From NCBI GenBank assembly GCA_030248135.1, contig JASANC010004853.1:1-64000 (forward strand): DNA of 64,000 bases. Reading direction: 5' to 3'. The position numbers and the translations under genes are program-made. This DNA is from Theristus sp. LFF4_11. Lineage: Eukaryota > Nematoda > Chromadorea > Monhysterida > Xyalidae. Below the pieces are notes generated by a model, which was given only the letters and a program-made list of their open reading frames with translations, was not told the origin of the DNA and searched no databases. The stretch's first letter is position 1, and the number at the start of each line of letters is the position of its first letter. Shown here in pieces: positions 1-11,053 of the stretch.

Positions 1-3000
1 AACGATATGGACCAGGCGACTAGAGTGCTCAGTGTGACAGCAGCGGGGCGATGTTGTTGCGTGAACAGTTCTGAGGTGATCAGCCATGGGATCGGCGAGC
101 CGACACCGTAGATGCACATGTAGGCCACCAGCGAGGCAACGCCCACGTAGGAGGCCCACTGAGAAATGGGTGAAAAGGGCAAGAAAATGCCCGCACTATG
201 AGACCCCCATACAGCTGTTTTTGACCATGATGAGGCCCATTGAATATGGGTAAAAAAGGCCAGAAAATGCCCGCACTATGAGACTCCCATACGGCTGTTT
301 TTGACCATGATGAGACCATTGAAAATGGGTAAAAAGAGCTAACATTTCAGACACTTTGTCACGTCTCATGTACGGCTGTTTTTACCCCGAAATCGGTGGT
401 TATGGACTCAAAATTAGGCCAACATAAATTTGAAGGAACAGAACCGAGCTGTGTTGCTGCTACAGATCAGTTTCGAAAGTTAAAATCTAAATTTTACCCA
501 AAAAAGTGCAAAACAGCCCGCTGTTCGCACAGCCAAAATGATATAAGCTTCACCAAGTTTCACCCAACCAAACAAATTCAAATTCACCCAAAAACACCAC
601 TGCAAAAGCGCGCACACCTGTTGTGCGAAGGTGTCGCGCACGAAAATCGCCGCACTGAGCGCACAGAGGCAGACGGCACAACCGCAGAGTTGCGTCAACG
701 AGACGAATCGGCGACCGCGGCGTTCGATCAAGTAGGGCGACGGGAGGACGCAGACGAAATAGGCGATGCCGATCGCCAGGGTGCAGTAGCGTGCAGCCAC
801 AGGAGACAGGCCGGCCTCGATGAACATGTCGGTCGAGTAGGCGAACACTGCTGCGCAGCCTGCACGATGAATTTAGTTGTTGCACTTTTAACACCGATTG
901 CACCCAAGAGTGGGGGGGGGGTCTAGCGGGCCATGGAATCTGATTCCAACCAAGGGTAGGGGGTTGTACAACTCAAGAAGGCGCATTTTTGCCGCAACAA
1001 TCACACCCTCATTCCACCTGTACCAACCACACCGCAGCACTTTTAGGGCTTAGAAGTCTGAAAACCCTCGATTTTTAATTCAGATACCTCCTTGTAATTA
1101 TGGTTGAGCTGCGTTTCACATTGTGCGCTTTTGTTTTATGTCACTTCACACTTCGATGAAGCAAGAAAAACACCAGCACTCCGTCACTTGAAATAAGTTA
1201 CATAGAGCAGCGTTCATTATGATTCATGATGGAAGCATGCGGCAAGGCTTTTATGGGAACATGCATAGGATTTCAGCAAAAATCGAGAACGTTTTGAGAA
1301 CCTCGTTCTGAACTTGGACAAATTTTGCCTTCAGATATTCGAATCTGCCAATGACTGATTGGCTTATGTTCATTTTCAATCACCGTTGTGCTGCAGTCAC
1401 ACAAGTTGGCGCACAACATCATACCAGCAACAACATTACCAGTGAACTGCTGTGCGATCATGATCACAAAAGACAACTTCAATGGACGACGCAACGGTCG
1501 ACATTGCAGCAACTGGCAAACGCTCGTTGGCTCCGGCGACAGATGCGCCTGTAAAAAAACGACAATTTGAATATTGAACCTTTGTTGAAACGTCAGAAAA
1601 AACTTTCATAGCGTGGAGTTTTACTGTTACACACTCCAACAAAAAACCCGAGAACCGAGTTGCATGGTTGTGGGCTACTAAACAGCTTTGCATATGCGCA
1701 TCCGAAACAAGTTTCAAAGAGCTGTTCAGTTTTTCTTTTTCGTTCAGTCAATGCACCACGCTGAAAAAATGCCAAAATTTGCATGGTGCTTGGCGTGTCT
1801 GCAATGTTTTTTTGCAATTTTAAAACGAATTTGTGCACGGCATGAATGTTGGAATGAATTTCGGCGTTTTTTTCAGGCGTGAGACACTGCAAAAACAAAA
1901 ACAAAAACAAAATAAGACAGGCACACAAAACATAACACGCACATTCTCCTTGATGTACTCCCGCCGCAGCGAGTCCATGAACGCCGTGTGCCGCTCAGCG
2001 CCCAACAGTCGTGCCGCAGCGCCCGACGCCGCCACCCGGTCGTGTTTCGTCAGCAGCAGATAACGCGGGCTCTCCGGTAGAAACGGCAACACAATGCACA
2101 TGGCCAACGCTGGCACAGCTGTACCGGGCGGCCCGAGAGTCATTATTAGACAGTTTCAATGCCATGTTTGAATTCAAGTTTCAATTCCAAAACGCCACGT
2201 TTCGCATTCTTCCCATCCTTCTCAACAAATTTGTTCAGTGACAGCGCCGCAACCAGGCAAGGCGATATGAGAACATTCACTGTGAAAAGAATCTGGCTTT
2301 TAATCGGCGCTAAAGAAACGCCAACTGAAGTTCCATCCATCCATCCATTTTATTTCGCTAAAAAGCAGGAAACTCCGATAAAACTGCATGATAGTTCGAA
2401 CACCCAAGCGTAACGAGCCAAACTGTCACAAATGTGATGAACACAATCCACCTGGAAATGCGAGCGCAGCGGGCCAAGCGAGTGAGCCGCCCAGGATTTG
2501 CGGGAGACCGACGAAGAGAGAGAACCATTCGCTGAAGGCACACGCGATTTGATGCGCCGTCCCAGTGGCGCCTCTGAACTCGGTCGCGCTGATCTCCATC
2601 AGGTACATCGGCACCAGACCTGTGCGCAAGAAAGAGTTTTCTGCTCAAAATAAGATTTCAAAGTTTTCAGTTTTTTTGGTTGCGCGAGAAAGCTGTTGGT
2701 GCGTTTGACTGTGCCGCCTTTAATCAAGCCTTGATCACCATACAATGCTGTTATTTGCTGTATACTGGACCTTGGGTGTGCCCGGGCGTGTGGGGTGAAT
2801 GAAAGGCCACCACTGTAAGCCTACGAATTGCGATAATTCGGTTCCGACTCTCGATACGGTCTCTTGCCGTTTCACACGATCATGATCGTTAACAAGAATT
2901 TTATTAGAAAGTAAATGGAAAAGTGATGAAAAATCTCTTCAGATTCGTTGTTCACAATCAAAATACAGTACACGCATATACGATCGTGTCAAGACCTCAT

Positions 3001-3913
3001 ACAATAAGATACCGTAATCTATATGCGTCCACGGTAATAACAGTGTTCCACCTGAAGCGACGCCCATGCAGAGACCGTAGCCGATGCGGCCAACGATCAA
3101 CAACTCCGGCGAACGGAATGGTTTCGCGAGAATCTCGAGCAATCCGGACAGCACGTTCAGGACGCCATTCGCGATCAGTCCGTTGCGCCGGCCGAGACGC
3201 GCCGTGAGACTGTGCATCAGGAGGCAGCCGACAGCGGCGCCGACGCTCATCGACGCTGGATTATTATATCCACGGATTTTTGGCGATTTTTGCAGTCTGT
3301 CGCTAATATATGCAACTAGCTGATTGATTGGCCAGAGCAATTCTCAGCATTGATTGGTTAGTCATGAGCAATTCTCAGCGCTGATTGGTTGGTCATGAGC
3401 AATTAATTCTCAGCGCTGATTGGTTTAGTCATTACGTCATGTTGCATATATTTTACAGATGGACTGTAAAGGAATCTCGGAATCTGATGTAATGAATTTT
3501 TGTGGGATGATGTAAATCTGGACGTCAACAGAAGTGTGCAGCCCGGGCCTTGTCGTACTGACGAGCCTGGGGGCCCGCGGTATACGCTTACCAGGCGAAA
3601 CCGCTAGAAACAGTGCTTGCACGTTGTTATCATAGAATGGTTGGTTGTGTGTAATGGTTGGTGTAACGTGTGTAAAAAAAGAAATCCCCATCCTGTCATG
3701 TTGTGTCCGCTGCAGCTTACCAGACGTGAACGACCACAGCACCGTCAATGAGGCCGCACCAAGGCCATGACCGTTGTTTCGCGACGCGATTGACTCGTTT
3801 ATCCAACGTTCAAGCACCTGTTGCGACGGATTGATGACGCCGAAACTGTAGAACTGAAACGAGGCGCCCAGCGCAACCGTACTGACGGTCAGGAAATAAA
3901 TCGTGGTGGGCAT
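1..3913 (-). CDS. GLUT/SLC2-type facilitative sugar transporter, 3' end outside window
   Basis: Major facilitator sugar transporter of the plasma membrane. Seven exons join with matching phases: 3721-3913, 3052-3255, 2452-2619, 1943-2118, 1440-1548, 618-859 and 1-158 (cut by the window edge), giving about 416 residues. The start is the first in-frame ATG, at 3911-3913. Family signatures appear in order: SFGVINPSQ in helix 1, ARLGRR after helix 2, GLVPMYLMEISATEFRGA with helices 4-5, FLPESPRYLL after helix 6, QQFTG in helix 7, ERRGRR in the loop before helix 9, and GSPIPWLITSELF in helix 10. The helix 7 motif reads QQFTGCAAVFAYST where class I GLUTs usually have QQLSGINAVFYYST, so the helix 7 sugar-contact region is altered and the substrate may not be glucose. 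Intron 1 carries a foldback element and intron 6 a tandem repeat. Only the C-terminal helices are missing. Confidence 0.93.
162..385. repeat. Tandem repeat of about 78 bp in a transporter intron
   Basis: Two well-conserved units and a decayed third lie head to tail. Shared words are GCCCGCACTATGAGAC, GGCTGTTTTTGACCATGATG and AATGGGTAAAAA. It starts just upstream of the acceptor of the last visible transporter exon, which the repeat leaves intact. I see no coding role. Confidence 0.8.
3293..3470. mobile_element. Foldback element (CAGTCCATCTG family), degenerate copy
   Basis: Its ends are inverted copies of the word running AATATATGCAAC on the left and GTTGCATATATT on the right, with a degenerate AGTCCATCTG outer part (ACAGATGGACT on the right). 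The interior holds three tandem copies of a block containing CAGCGCTGATTGGTTGGTCA. A better copy lies at 39497-39643. It sits in transporter intron 1. Confidence 0.7.
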
Positions 3914-5833
3914 TTTTGCAATGGTATTACATTTGTAGTTGTACTTTTGGTTGGTTGCAGACGTCTGAATTATTCTGAAAACGACCACTCAGTACTGTGA
4001 GCAATCAACTACAAAACAGCCAATAACAAAATCCTCAATAATCGAACAAGGGGTTTTAAAAATTTCAACCGCAAGCTCTGATGAACCCAGACCCTGTTCA
4101 GTGTTGACTGGTTTGTTGAAACGTTTTTTATCTAGCTGATTTTACCATAGTGAGTCTGGACAATCAACGTGCTGGAATTGAAATTCCTGCGACGCAGGAA
4201 TTGTGTCGTTTTGTTGAATGACCCGCGCTAAAACTCAAACCCAAGATCGAAAAAAACGCAGCTTTCGCAGACGCGACGTGGTTCCCACGCGATAACTTTT
4301 TGCAGTTCCTTTTCTAGTGCCAATAAGGCACGTGAATTTCAATGGGAAGTCATGTGAAGGTGAAGCGAAACCATCAGCAACGTGCTTCTTTGAGCTGATT
4401 GGATGCGTTATGACGATTATAACCAATCAGTAAGCCTTGAGAGGTCGGTTTAAATTGGCTACATTGCAGCAATGTTACCACCAGGTGGAGCGACTGCATG
4501 TGACCGTCCCTAAAATTACCAGTTTCAAGACAACTTTGTTACCAAAAATTAACTTTCAAATTCACAGGGTAGTTTTTTTTTGAAAATCAGGGACACAAAA
4601 ATAAAATGTGCTGAGAACGTTTCAGTGAATCACTAAAAAAATCACAAAATCTTTTTTGCCAACCAATGTTGTGCCAATTATTGCGCTTATCAATCTCTTT
4701 TTTTCAGTACAAAATCACTTTTACTATCTGTTCAGACTCCAGTTTTAGTTTTCTGTTGCTTTTATCTGTGTGACCGCAACCATATGTTTACACCACTGGT
4801 CACTATTTACAATATTCTGTCTGTAATGTTTGCTCATTTTGCTTCCCTTTTTACGTTTCTTGTCTCGAAAAGCGGAAGAAAAACTTATGTTAAAGTATAA
4901 GGAATGTGTGTAATGCAACGTAAGATCCTGCGCTGCTTTTTATCAATGACCAGCTGATTCCCTACATTTAAAATTCGCTTAAATTCAGTGGCCATTCAAC
5001 GCGTTTCAGTTTAAAATTTCAAGCATGTTCACGTTGTGGCGTTCTGAATGTCTGAGAAGTTCTGCAACCACCAGCATTTGATAAAACTGTGCTTTGTTGC
5101 ACCAAAATTCTAATAAATCACCATATTAGACATCAACAATCAATATACCACAGCATGTGAATCGTAAACAAGCAAATAAATTAATCAATCAAGTAAAACA
5201 GTGACGGCACTACAAAAGAGCACCAGTTCACGTGGCTAATCGCACAAGGAAAACAACTGCATAACAATTAACAGATAGCTTTGGCTCTGCACAATGCAGA
5301 TCCAGAACTCAACAGTAGCCAACAATTCAAAAAACATTTTTTAAATTGGAGGCACGAGAGCCGACTGGCTTCATCGTTTCAGTTCGACCAATCAGCGCAC
5401 CCAAATTTAAAAAAAACCAACCAATCAGCGAGTCTCAATTCGTAGGCGAAGATGTTGTTCAACACCATTTACCGACATGTTTCACATCTCCACAAGAGTG
5501 TCTAACGTCCTAGTCTGAAGGCGCTGCTATATCGCATGTGTGCCTGCGCGTTTTTGGACTGTGCAATACTACTTTGTTATAACCGAGTGCACTGTCTAAG
5601 ACCAAGACTTCAACAGACCACACACATCTTCAGACTACAGTATGTTTGTGTAAACCTGTCACTTTTTTTCGCAAAATACTCGTGAGAACACAAAGCAACG
5701 CGATCTGAGTTGCAAGAAAACGTGTTTAGCCGCCAAACGGGGCTGTTTGATTTCAACCAAACCCCACACACTGTCGTTCTTTATACTCTAATACAACGTT
5801 TCGCAAAAAGTGACACGTTTCAAGCGACCTTCG
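3914..5833. other. Intergenic region between transporter and zinc-finger gene
   Basis: I see no convincing coding exon in about 1.9 kb. The stretch is AT-rich with short ORFs that resemble no family, and several isolated copies of the word GCTGATTGG or its reverse. It holds the 5' flank of the transporter and the 3' flank of the zinc-finger gene, but no core promoter element is clear enough to mark. Confidence 0.5.
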
Positions 5834-8800
5834 TCACACAACATGATCGATCGCGGCCACATCGCTGCCGTGGCACTTATTCACGTGGTCGCGTCTGGCC
5901 TCGCGTCCAGAGTACGCCTTCGAGCAAGCCGCAAACGGACAGACGAACGGCCGCCGGCCCTGGTGTGCGTTCACGTGCGCGTCCAGTTTCGTGCGCGTGT
6001 TGAACTGGCGGCTGCAGTTCGGCTGCGGACACGCGAGCAGCTTGCGCGTGCGTGGCTGCACAGTTGGAAAAGCAATGCTGGTGAACTTTCTGGCATCATT
6101 GCGCACAATATTCTCGGCACATGGCACAAAACCTGCGAACTCAGAATGTCACCAGAGTGGTCTGGCTGGTAGCGCGTTCGACTGTTGTCTGTGCGTACGG
6201 GGGATCGCGCCCCGTCGAGGGGTGCATAGGCATTTAATGACAGACGAAAACTCGATGGGCGCCCTACTCGACGGCGTTGTGCATGTTTTCCTGGGTCAGC
6301 CCTGGCTAAAAACAATGTCCGTTCATTTTTGTCGCCGGCTTCTGTCGAGTTTCGTTTCGACCTGATCTCAACTGACCTGCAGCAATGCACAAAGCGTCCG
6401 AGTTCCCGCCCGATTGGGGTATTCCACAAAAAAGCGCGCCAATTCAAACTTGCAAGCTGACCTTCTGCCGGTGATGCACCGTGGCGACGTGTTTCGTGCA
6501 GTAGCGTGCCTTCGTGAATCGTTTGCCACAGTTCGGACAGACGGTCGGATCGAGCGACACGTCGACGGTCTCGCTTTGAACCCGTTGCTCCGTTGGTGAC
6601 CTGCTTTTCTGTGTTTTCTGTTTTTTTCTGGTTCTGCGATTCAACGCGTCAATCGCATTTGAGCTAATAGAGCACTGGTGATCCCAGGACCGAACGGGGT
6701 TCAGTTTAGAGGCTGTACCCCTCTCTTGGTGAGGGCATTGGTTTACAAAATCATTCATCCCTTTACAAACAACCGGAGGTTGGTGCCTTCAATCTTCTAT
6801 GATAGATGCGGTTGGTTGTGGGGTGGGGGGAGGATAGCAACAAATTTAAAAAAGCTGTTGAAAAAAAACCAGTAGCCGCACGCGTTGTAAAAACCTAAAA
6901 ATGCCGCGAGCTGCGGAAAAAGCACGCAGAAAAAATAAAAAACAAAACAAAAATTCAAAAAAGCACCACTCACTCCGAGCGAGACGAATCGCCAACCGAC
7001 GAGGCCGCAGACTCTGTTCGATTGTGAGGACTGTTGCGTGTTTCGTTGTTCGACAGCGTTTCCCGGTGGAACAGACGGACATGCTGCCGTTGACGACTGG
7101 CCGCCACTCGGATACCGCAACCCTGGAGGCGAAGAAAAAAAATGCGAATGTGCATGCGGAAAACGGGTATGGTGTTACGATCTCGCTTAATACAAAGATC
7201 CTGTTCGTGTTGAGACCAGCCAGACGGAGCGATCGCGCAAGCTCCCCCCCCCAACTGTTTGATGCAGGACGCATAGACATAATGATGGTTGGCTTTGTTG
7301 AGACCCTTACCTAAAGATGTAAGGTCAAAAAAAATTTTATTTAATTTTTAAAAAAAAAAAGTAAAAAAATGAGCATTTTTATTTATTTTTTTATTAAAAA
7401 TTTTTGAAATTTTTTCTTTAATGTGCCCTGAAAATGCCGTTTTTGGCATAATTTTTCGAAAGTTCAACAAAAATTTTCTTTGACTTTACCTTGTCACTTA
7501 GTCTTCAACGCTGCAGGTGGTATTCTGGATTGATTTATCGACTGTTTTTAGCCTTGGTGAGTGATGATCGACTCGCGCATTGAAGTACTCGAGCGTCGCA
7601 AAGGCTAGTTCAGCAAGTGAATTGAGGTGAATTGAGAGGCAAAACACGAGACGTGATGTCGTCGGTGGGAAAATAGGGTCGCCGAAACCAAGTCTGAAAT
7701 TTTCACCCTCCTCCCATATGAGTGGGGGTCATATGGTAAGTCGGTGGCTCCTCAGATGGCGATATTCGGACTCCTGAAAAATTCTGAACAACTTTCATTT
7801 AAAAAAAAATTAAAAAATTTAAAAAAAATAGAAATTTTTTTTTCTTGACATCTCTACCCTTACCCCGAGACGGTAGACCAGACGGTCCTTGGCCATGAAT
7901 TCGACAGTGTAACTAATTTCAGACATGAACTATACAAAATGAACTCCCAAGATTTAAAGCAAGAAATCTATCTTCCACATTTCAGACCCGCAATCACTTC
8001 TCGAAACCAAAAATCTCCACCATTGAAGCGGACAGCAATGTTAAAAGACAAAAACAAAAACTGCTCCAAACGCCAACCAATCAGTGCACTGCCTCAAATT
8101 GGCGACCGTTGGCGATACGCTTTGTGGAGGCCGGTTTGCCAGTTCGTGAATGGGATGGCACGGCCGTGCGTCTCTTTTGTGTCGTCATTGTTTTCTTTTT
8201 CTTCCCCTTGTCAACTGACGACACAATGTACACACGCGCAAATCACCAAAAACGACGGTCATTCGGTCTGACAAAGAAAACACCTGGAATTGAAGAAAGT
8301 GCAAACATGAGAGCACACCAAAAACACTGAGCACATAGTTTTAAGGCCAGTTTTCACCAGGCGTGTGCAGACGTGTACGTCGATGTACGTTTGCATACGT
8401 CAGGTATAAACGGGCCTTCGCGGCCAATTCACGTTGAAGCGTTTCTTCAGAAGAAATCGACATGCACGAGCTTGCTTCGGCCAAGAATGAAGCCAGTTCA
8501 CGTGAACTGCAAGACTGCTTGTTTTTTGCTTCATGAGTGTGACGTGAAGGCTCCACGTCATATTCATGAAGCAAGGAATGACGGAAATGCTTCACCATGA
8601 ATGGGCTGTCACAATCGCCACTCTAATCCCCCTTTCCCAACCTTAACGGGACACAACAGTCCGTTCTCGTGATGTATCCGTCTGTGCCGTCGTAGGCAAT
8701 CTCGGGACGCCAACACCTGGTGACACTCGTTGCACTCGAATGCGGACGCATGACAGCTGGCGTAGTGATGGTGTAATTGGTCAATGGTGGCGCACGTAAA

Positions 8801-9411
8801 CTGACAGTGACCAGTGTTGTTGCGCGCGCATTTGTAGCGGGCTGCAAACGACATTTATTGGCGTTTGATTTTGAAAATCGTTGTCTGATGACCGTGCGAC
8901 ATCATCCATCTTTTTTTGTTCTCCAACTCAATGCGTTTGCAGACGTGCACAGGAAATCAGTTTCATGCTTGGTTCGGGAACTGGACATGCTCCAAGTAAC
9001 TCAGCCGTGCGTATCTCAGGGATTTGGGTCATTTCACAAATTTCGAATTCTCGAGTCAATCATGAAACTGCGTGCTCTGCTATGTGCGCGCGCGCACCGA
9101 GTAGCAGAGCGAAAAGCAGCGAAAACATTTGTATGCAGAAAAACCGTCATCAATGCGATAGCTCGACCACTACAAACATCCGAATGGCAGAGCCGGTGCG
9201 GCGCAAAACTCAGCACGCCGCAACGAACAATAAATATTCCAAAAAAAAGAAAAGCCACCACCGAAATCGCTGTTCTTTACCATCATCCGCTGTCTCGTGC
9301 ACCCGTTTGTAGTGCTCTTTCGCGCGGGTGATACACGCGAACCGCCTACTGCAGCCGGCACACGGGTAACGACCGCGATTCGTTGCTTTCGATTGGTTTC
9401 GTGGCGAAGTT
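5834..9411 (-). CDS. C2H2 zinc-finger protein with seven fingers, 5' exon not found
   Basis: Probable nuclear nucleic-acid-binding protein. Five exons join in phase: 9281-9411, 8648-8841, 6974-7122, 6462-6600 and 5834-6055, with the TGA stop at 5834-5836. Seven C2H2 fingers can be read: YPCAGCSRRF..HYKRVH, a non-standard CARNNTGHC..HHHYASCH with extended cysteine spacing, FECNECHQVL..HRRIH, LLCPGCGIRV..HVRLFH (split by an intron between C-P and G-C), TVCPNCGKRF..HVATVHH, LACPQPN-C..HVNAH and FVCPFAAC..HVNKCH. A serine-rich acidic linker separates fingers four and five. The CX4C spacing and the divergent, non-KRAB arrangement recall TFIIIA-like proteins, but that is not proof of orthology. The first exon found needs two upstream bases, so at least one 5' exon is missing. 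The intron at 7123-8647 contains a hAT-type element. Confidence 0.85.
7312..7856. mobile_element. Non-autonomous hAT-like element, copy 1 (internally deleted)
   Basis: A 545-bp element with imperfect ends TAAAGATGTAAGG and CTTGACATCTCTA, flanked by the perfect 8-bp duplication CCCTTACC (7304-7311 and 7857-7864). It shares the GTGATGATCGACT and CCCATATGAGTGGGGGTCAT blocks with copies 2-4 but has lost the interior segment that carries their 76-codon ORF. It sits in the zinc-finger gene's intron. AT-rich homopolymer arms lie just inside both ends. Confidence 0.93.
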
Positions 9412-9943
9412 CTGAAACGGAAGGGAATTCAAACAAAACTACAACAGAAACTGAGTTGTTTGGTTAAAAATTTTGTGGAAGCCTGAACGGAAGAACTAAA
9501 ACTGCTAGTCTACTATGAACACACGCACACACATTTGTGAGAAGCCAGCTGATTGGCAGCATTTCAATTCAGCTCCTCTCCTGCTGATTGGCTGTGATGA
9601 AGCGAAGCAGCCAATCAGTGGACCAGATTTGAAAGATTTATTGCCAACCAGCTGGCAATAATTCTGTGAAGTGGACCGAAAAACTTGTTCAAGTTTCCCA
9701 AGCATGCACCCGAACATTTATCGGTTGACTAAAGCTGTTTTTAAGTGTCTGATCTCACATCCAAGATATCACGTGTGGGAATAAAAGTCAGGTATTCAAA
9801 TAGTGCATTCTATTTGACTGTCGCAACTTTCCACTCAAATAATAAACCAACATACAAATGTGATGCAAGTGCACAACATTATGAAAAACAACTAAAAAAT
9901 GCAAGGCTACAAAATTTACTCTGTCTTTCTATTTTTATTGCAA
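9412..9943. other. Interval between zinc-finger exon and CMC4-like exon
   Basis: No exon recognised. It contains an imperfect inverted repeat around 9540-9660 built on CAGCTGATTGGC and its complement (GCCAATCAG, CCAGCTGGC). The missing first exon of the zinc-finger gene may lie here. An AATAAA signal on the minus strand (9934-9939) could serve the CMC4-like gene. Confidence 0.4.
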
Positions 9944-10116
9944 TCAGGCTGATTGTCCATCTGGCTTTGTTTCTTCTTTCGTCTGACGACCAGAGCGTCT
10001 AGCCTCGATTTCCTTTTTGAATCCTTCACAAACTATCGAATCGTGCAAATGGCCCTCGCAACAATTCAGCAGATCTTCCAGTTCCCGTTGACACTTCTCC
10101 TCTTGGTAGCCTTTGC
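9944..10116 (-). CDS. CMC4: CMC4-like twin-cysteine mitochondrial protein, terminal exon
   Basis: The terminal exon starts after a TTTCAG acceptor at 10116 and ends at the stop at 9944-9946. It encodes GKGYQEEKCQRELEDLLNCC, then SIVCEGFKKEIEARR and a charged tail. The spacing of C..CC..C and the words EEKCQ, LNCC and VCEGFKKE match the second half of CMC4 (MTCP1-neighbour p8), a small intermembrane-space protein with a CHCH-type fold. The first half, which should carry another CX9C-like helix, must be in an upstream exon with a one-base overhang. I searched 10117-11053 by eye and did not find it, so the gene could be incomplete or a fragment. Confidence 0.65.
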
Positions 10117-11053
10117 CTGAAAGTGATTTTACCAAAAATTGTTGAAGTCTTTTCTAAACAAAATTCAGCAGTGTAAGGCCAACCAACGTTCACGGCAATT
10201 CAAATTCAGCCAATCAGCGTGCAGCTAGAAAAAAGAAGTGCGTTCAATGAAGAGTAAATATTGTTTCACGTCCTACTTAGAATCGTCATTGCAGTCGCAG
10301 CACAAATCTGCTGACATAAAGAACGAATGCTTTAACGAACAAAAATGCAGATTAATAACAACTAACGCTCAAGGCAGATTGAAGGCGACAGGCGAATTTC
10401 AGACAGATTTTCTTCGACTTAACTTCGGACATTCAGAAGAACAACCAATGACATCAACGCAGCAGTTGAAATTCTAGGATGCCAAAAGTTCGAGGCATAA
10501 ACAACCTAAATTGCAAAACAAAAGTCAGTTTTCTCAAGCCTTGCAACTTCACAAAACAAAGCAGAAAGAAACCGGCCAAGTTTCTTTTGGATGGGTTCAG
10601 CCGTCGCAAACGAAAAACAGTGCGTGCAAAACAGGGCTTGCAATTTTTATTCATTTTCACATTCACGCATTATTTTCACTTATGTACAACATCACGGTGA
10701 GTAAAAAAGTAAAAAGAAAAAAAATCCAAAAAAACGTCATCCTCGATAACAATCGAATAAAGCTTTCAGGAAGTTGGGCTGACTGAAACACAGTTGTTAT
10801 TGTGCATATTGACATTCCTGCAATCCAATATTCAAAAATACGCATCGAACAAAAGATTCAAATCTGGCACTCTGAAAGAAAAGCCAATGCACCCAATCAG
10901 CTCGCGGCACTGAAAGAAACACCGTGGCCCAGATCCAGAACACACTTGAGCCAGAGAACTTCAGGAAACAAATAACAAACAACAAGAGCACCAAAACAAC
11001 AGCACAACCAAAGAAAAGAAATGCATCATGTTTCACCAAAAAACCCGACCCCG
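10117..11053. other. Interval upstream of the CMC4-like exon
   Basis: About 0.9 kb with no recognisable exon. It should contain the 5' exon of the CMC4-like gene if that gene is intact, and the 3' flank of the RNF26-like gene. Several short open frames are low-complexity and match nothing I know. Confidence 0.4.

Noticed and set aside
10238..11053. First exon of the CMC4-like gene
   Set aside because: I looked for a CX9C helix with a one-base overhang before a GT donor and found none convincing; recorded as missing.
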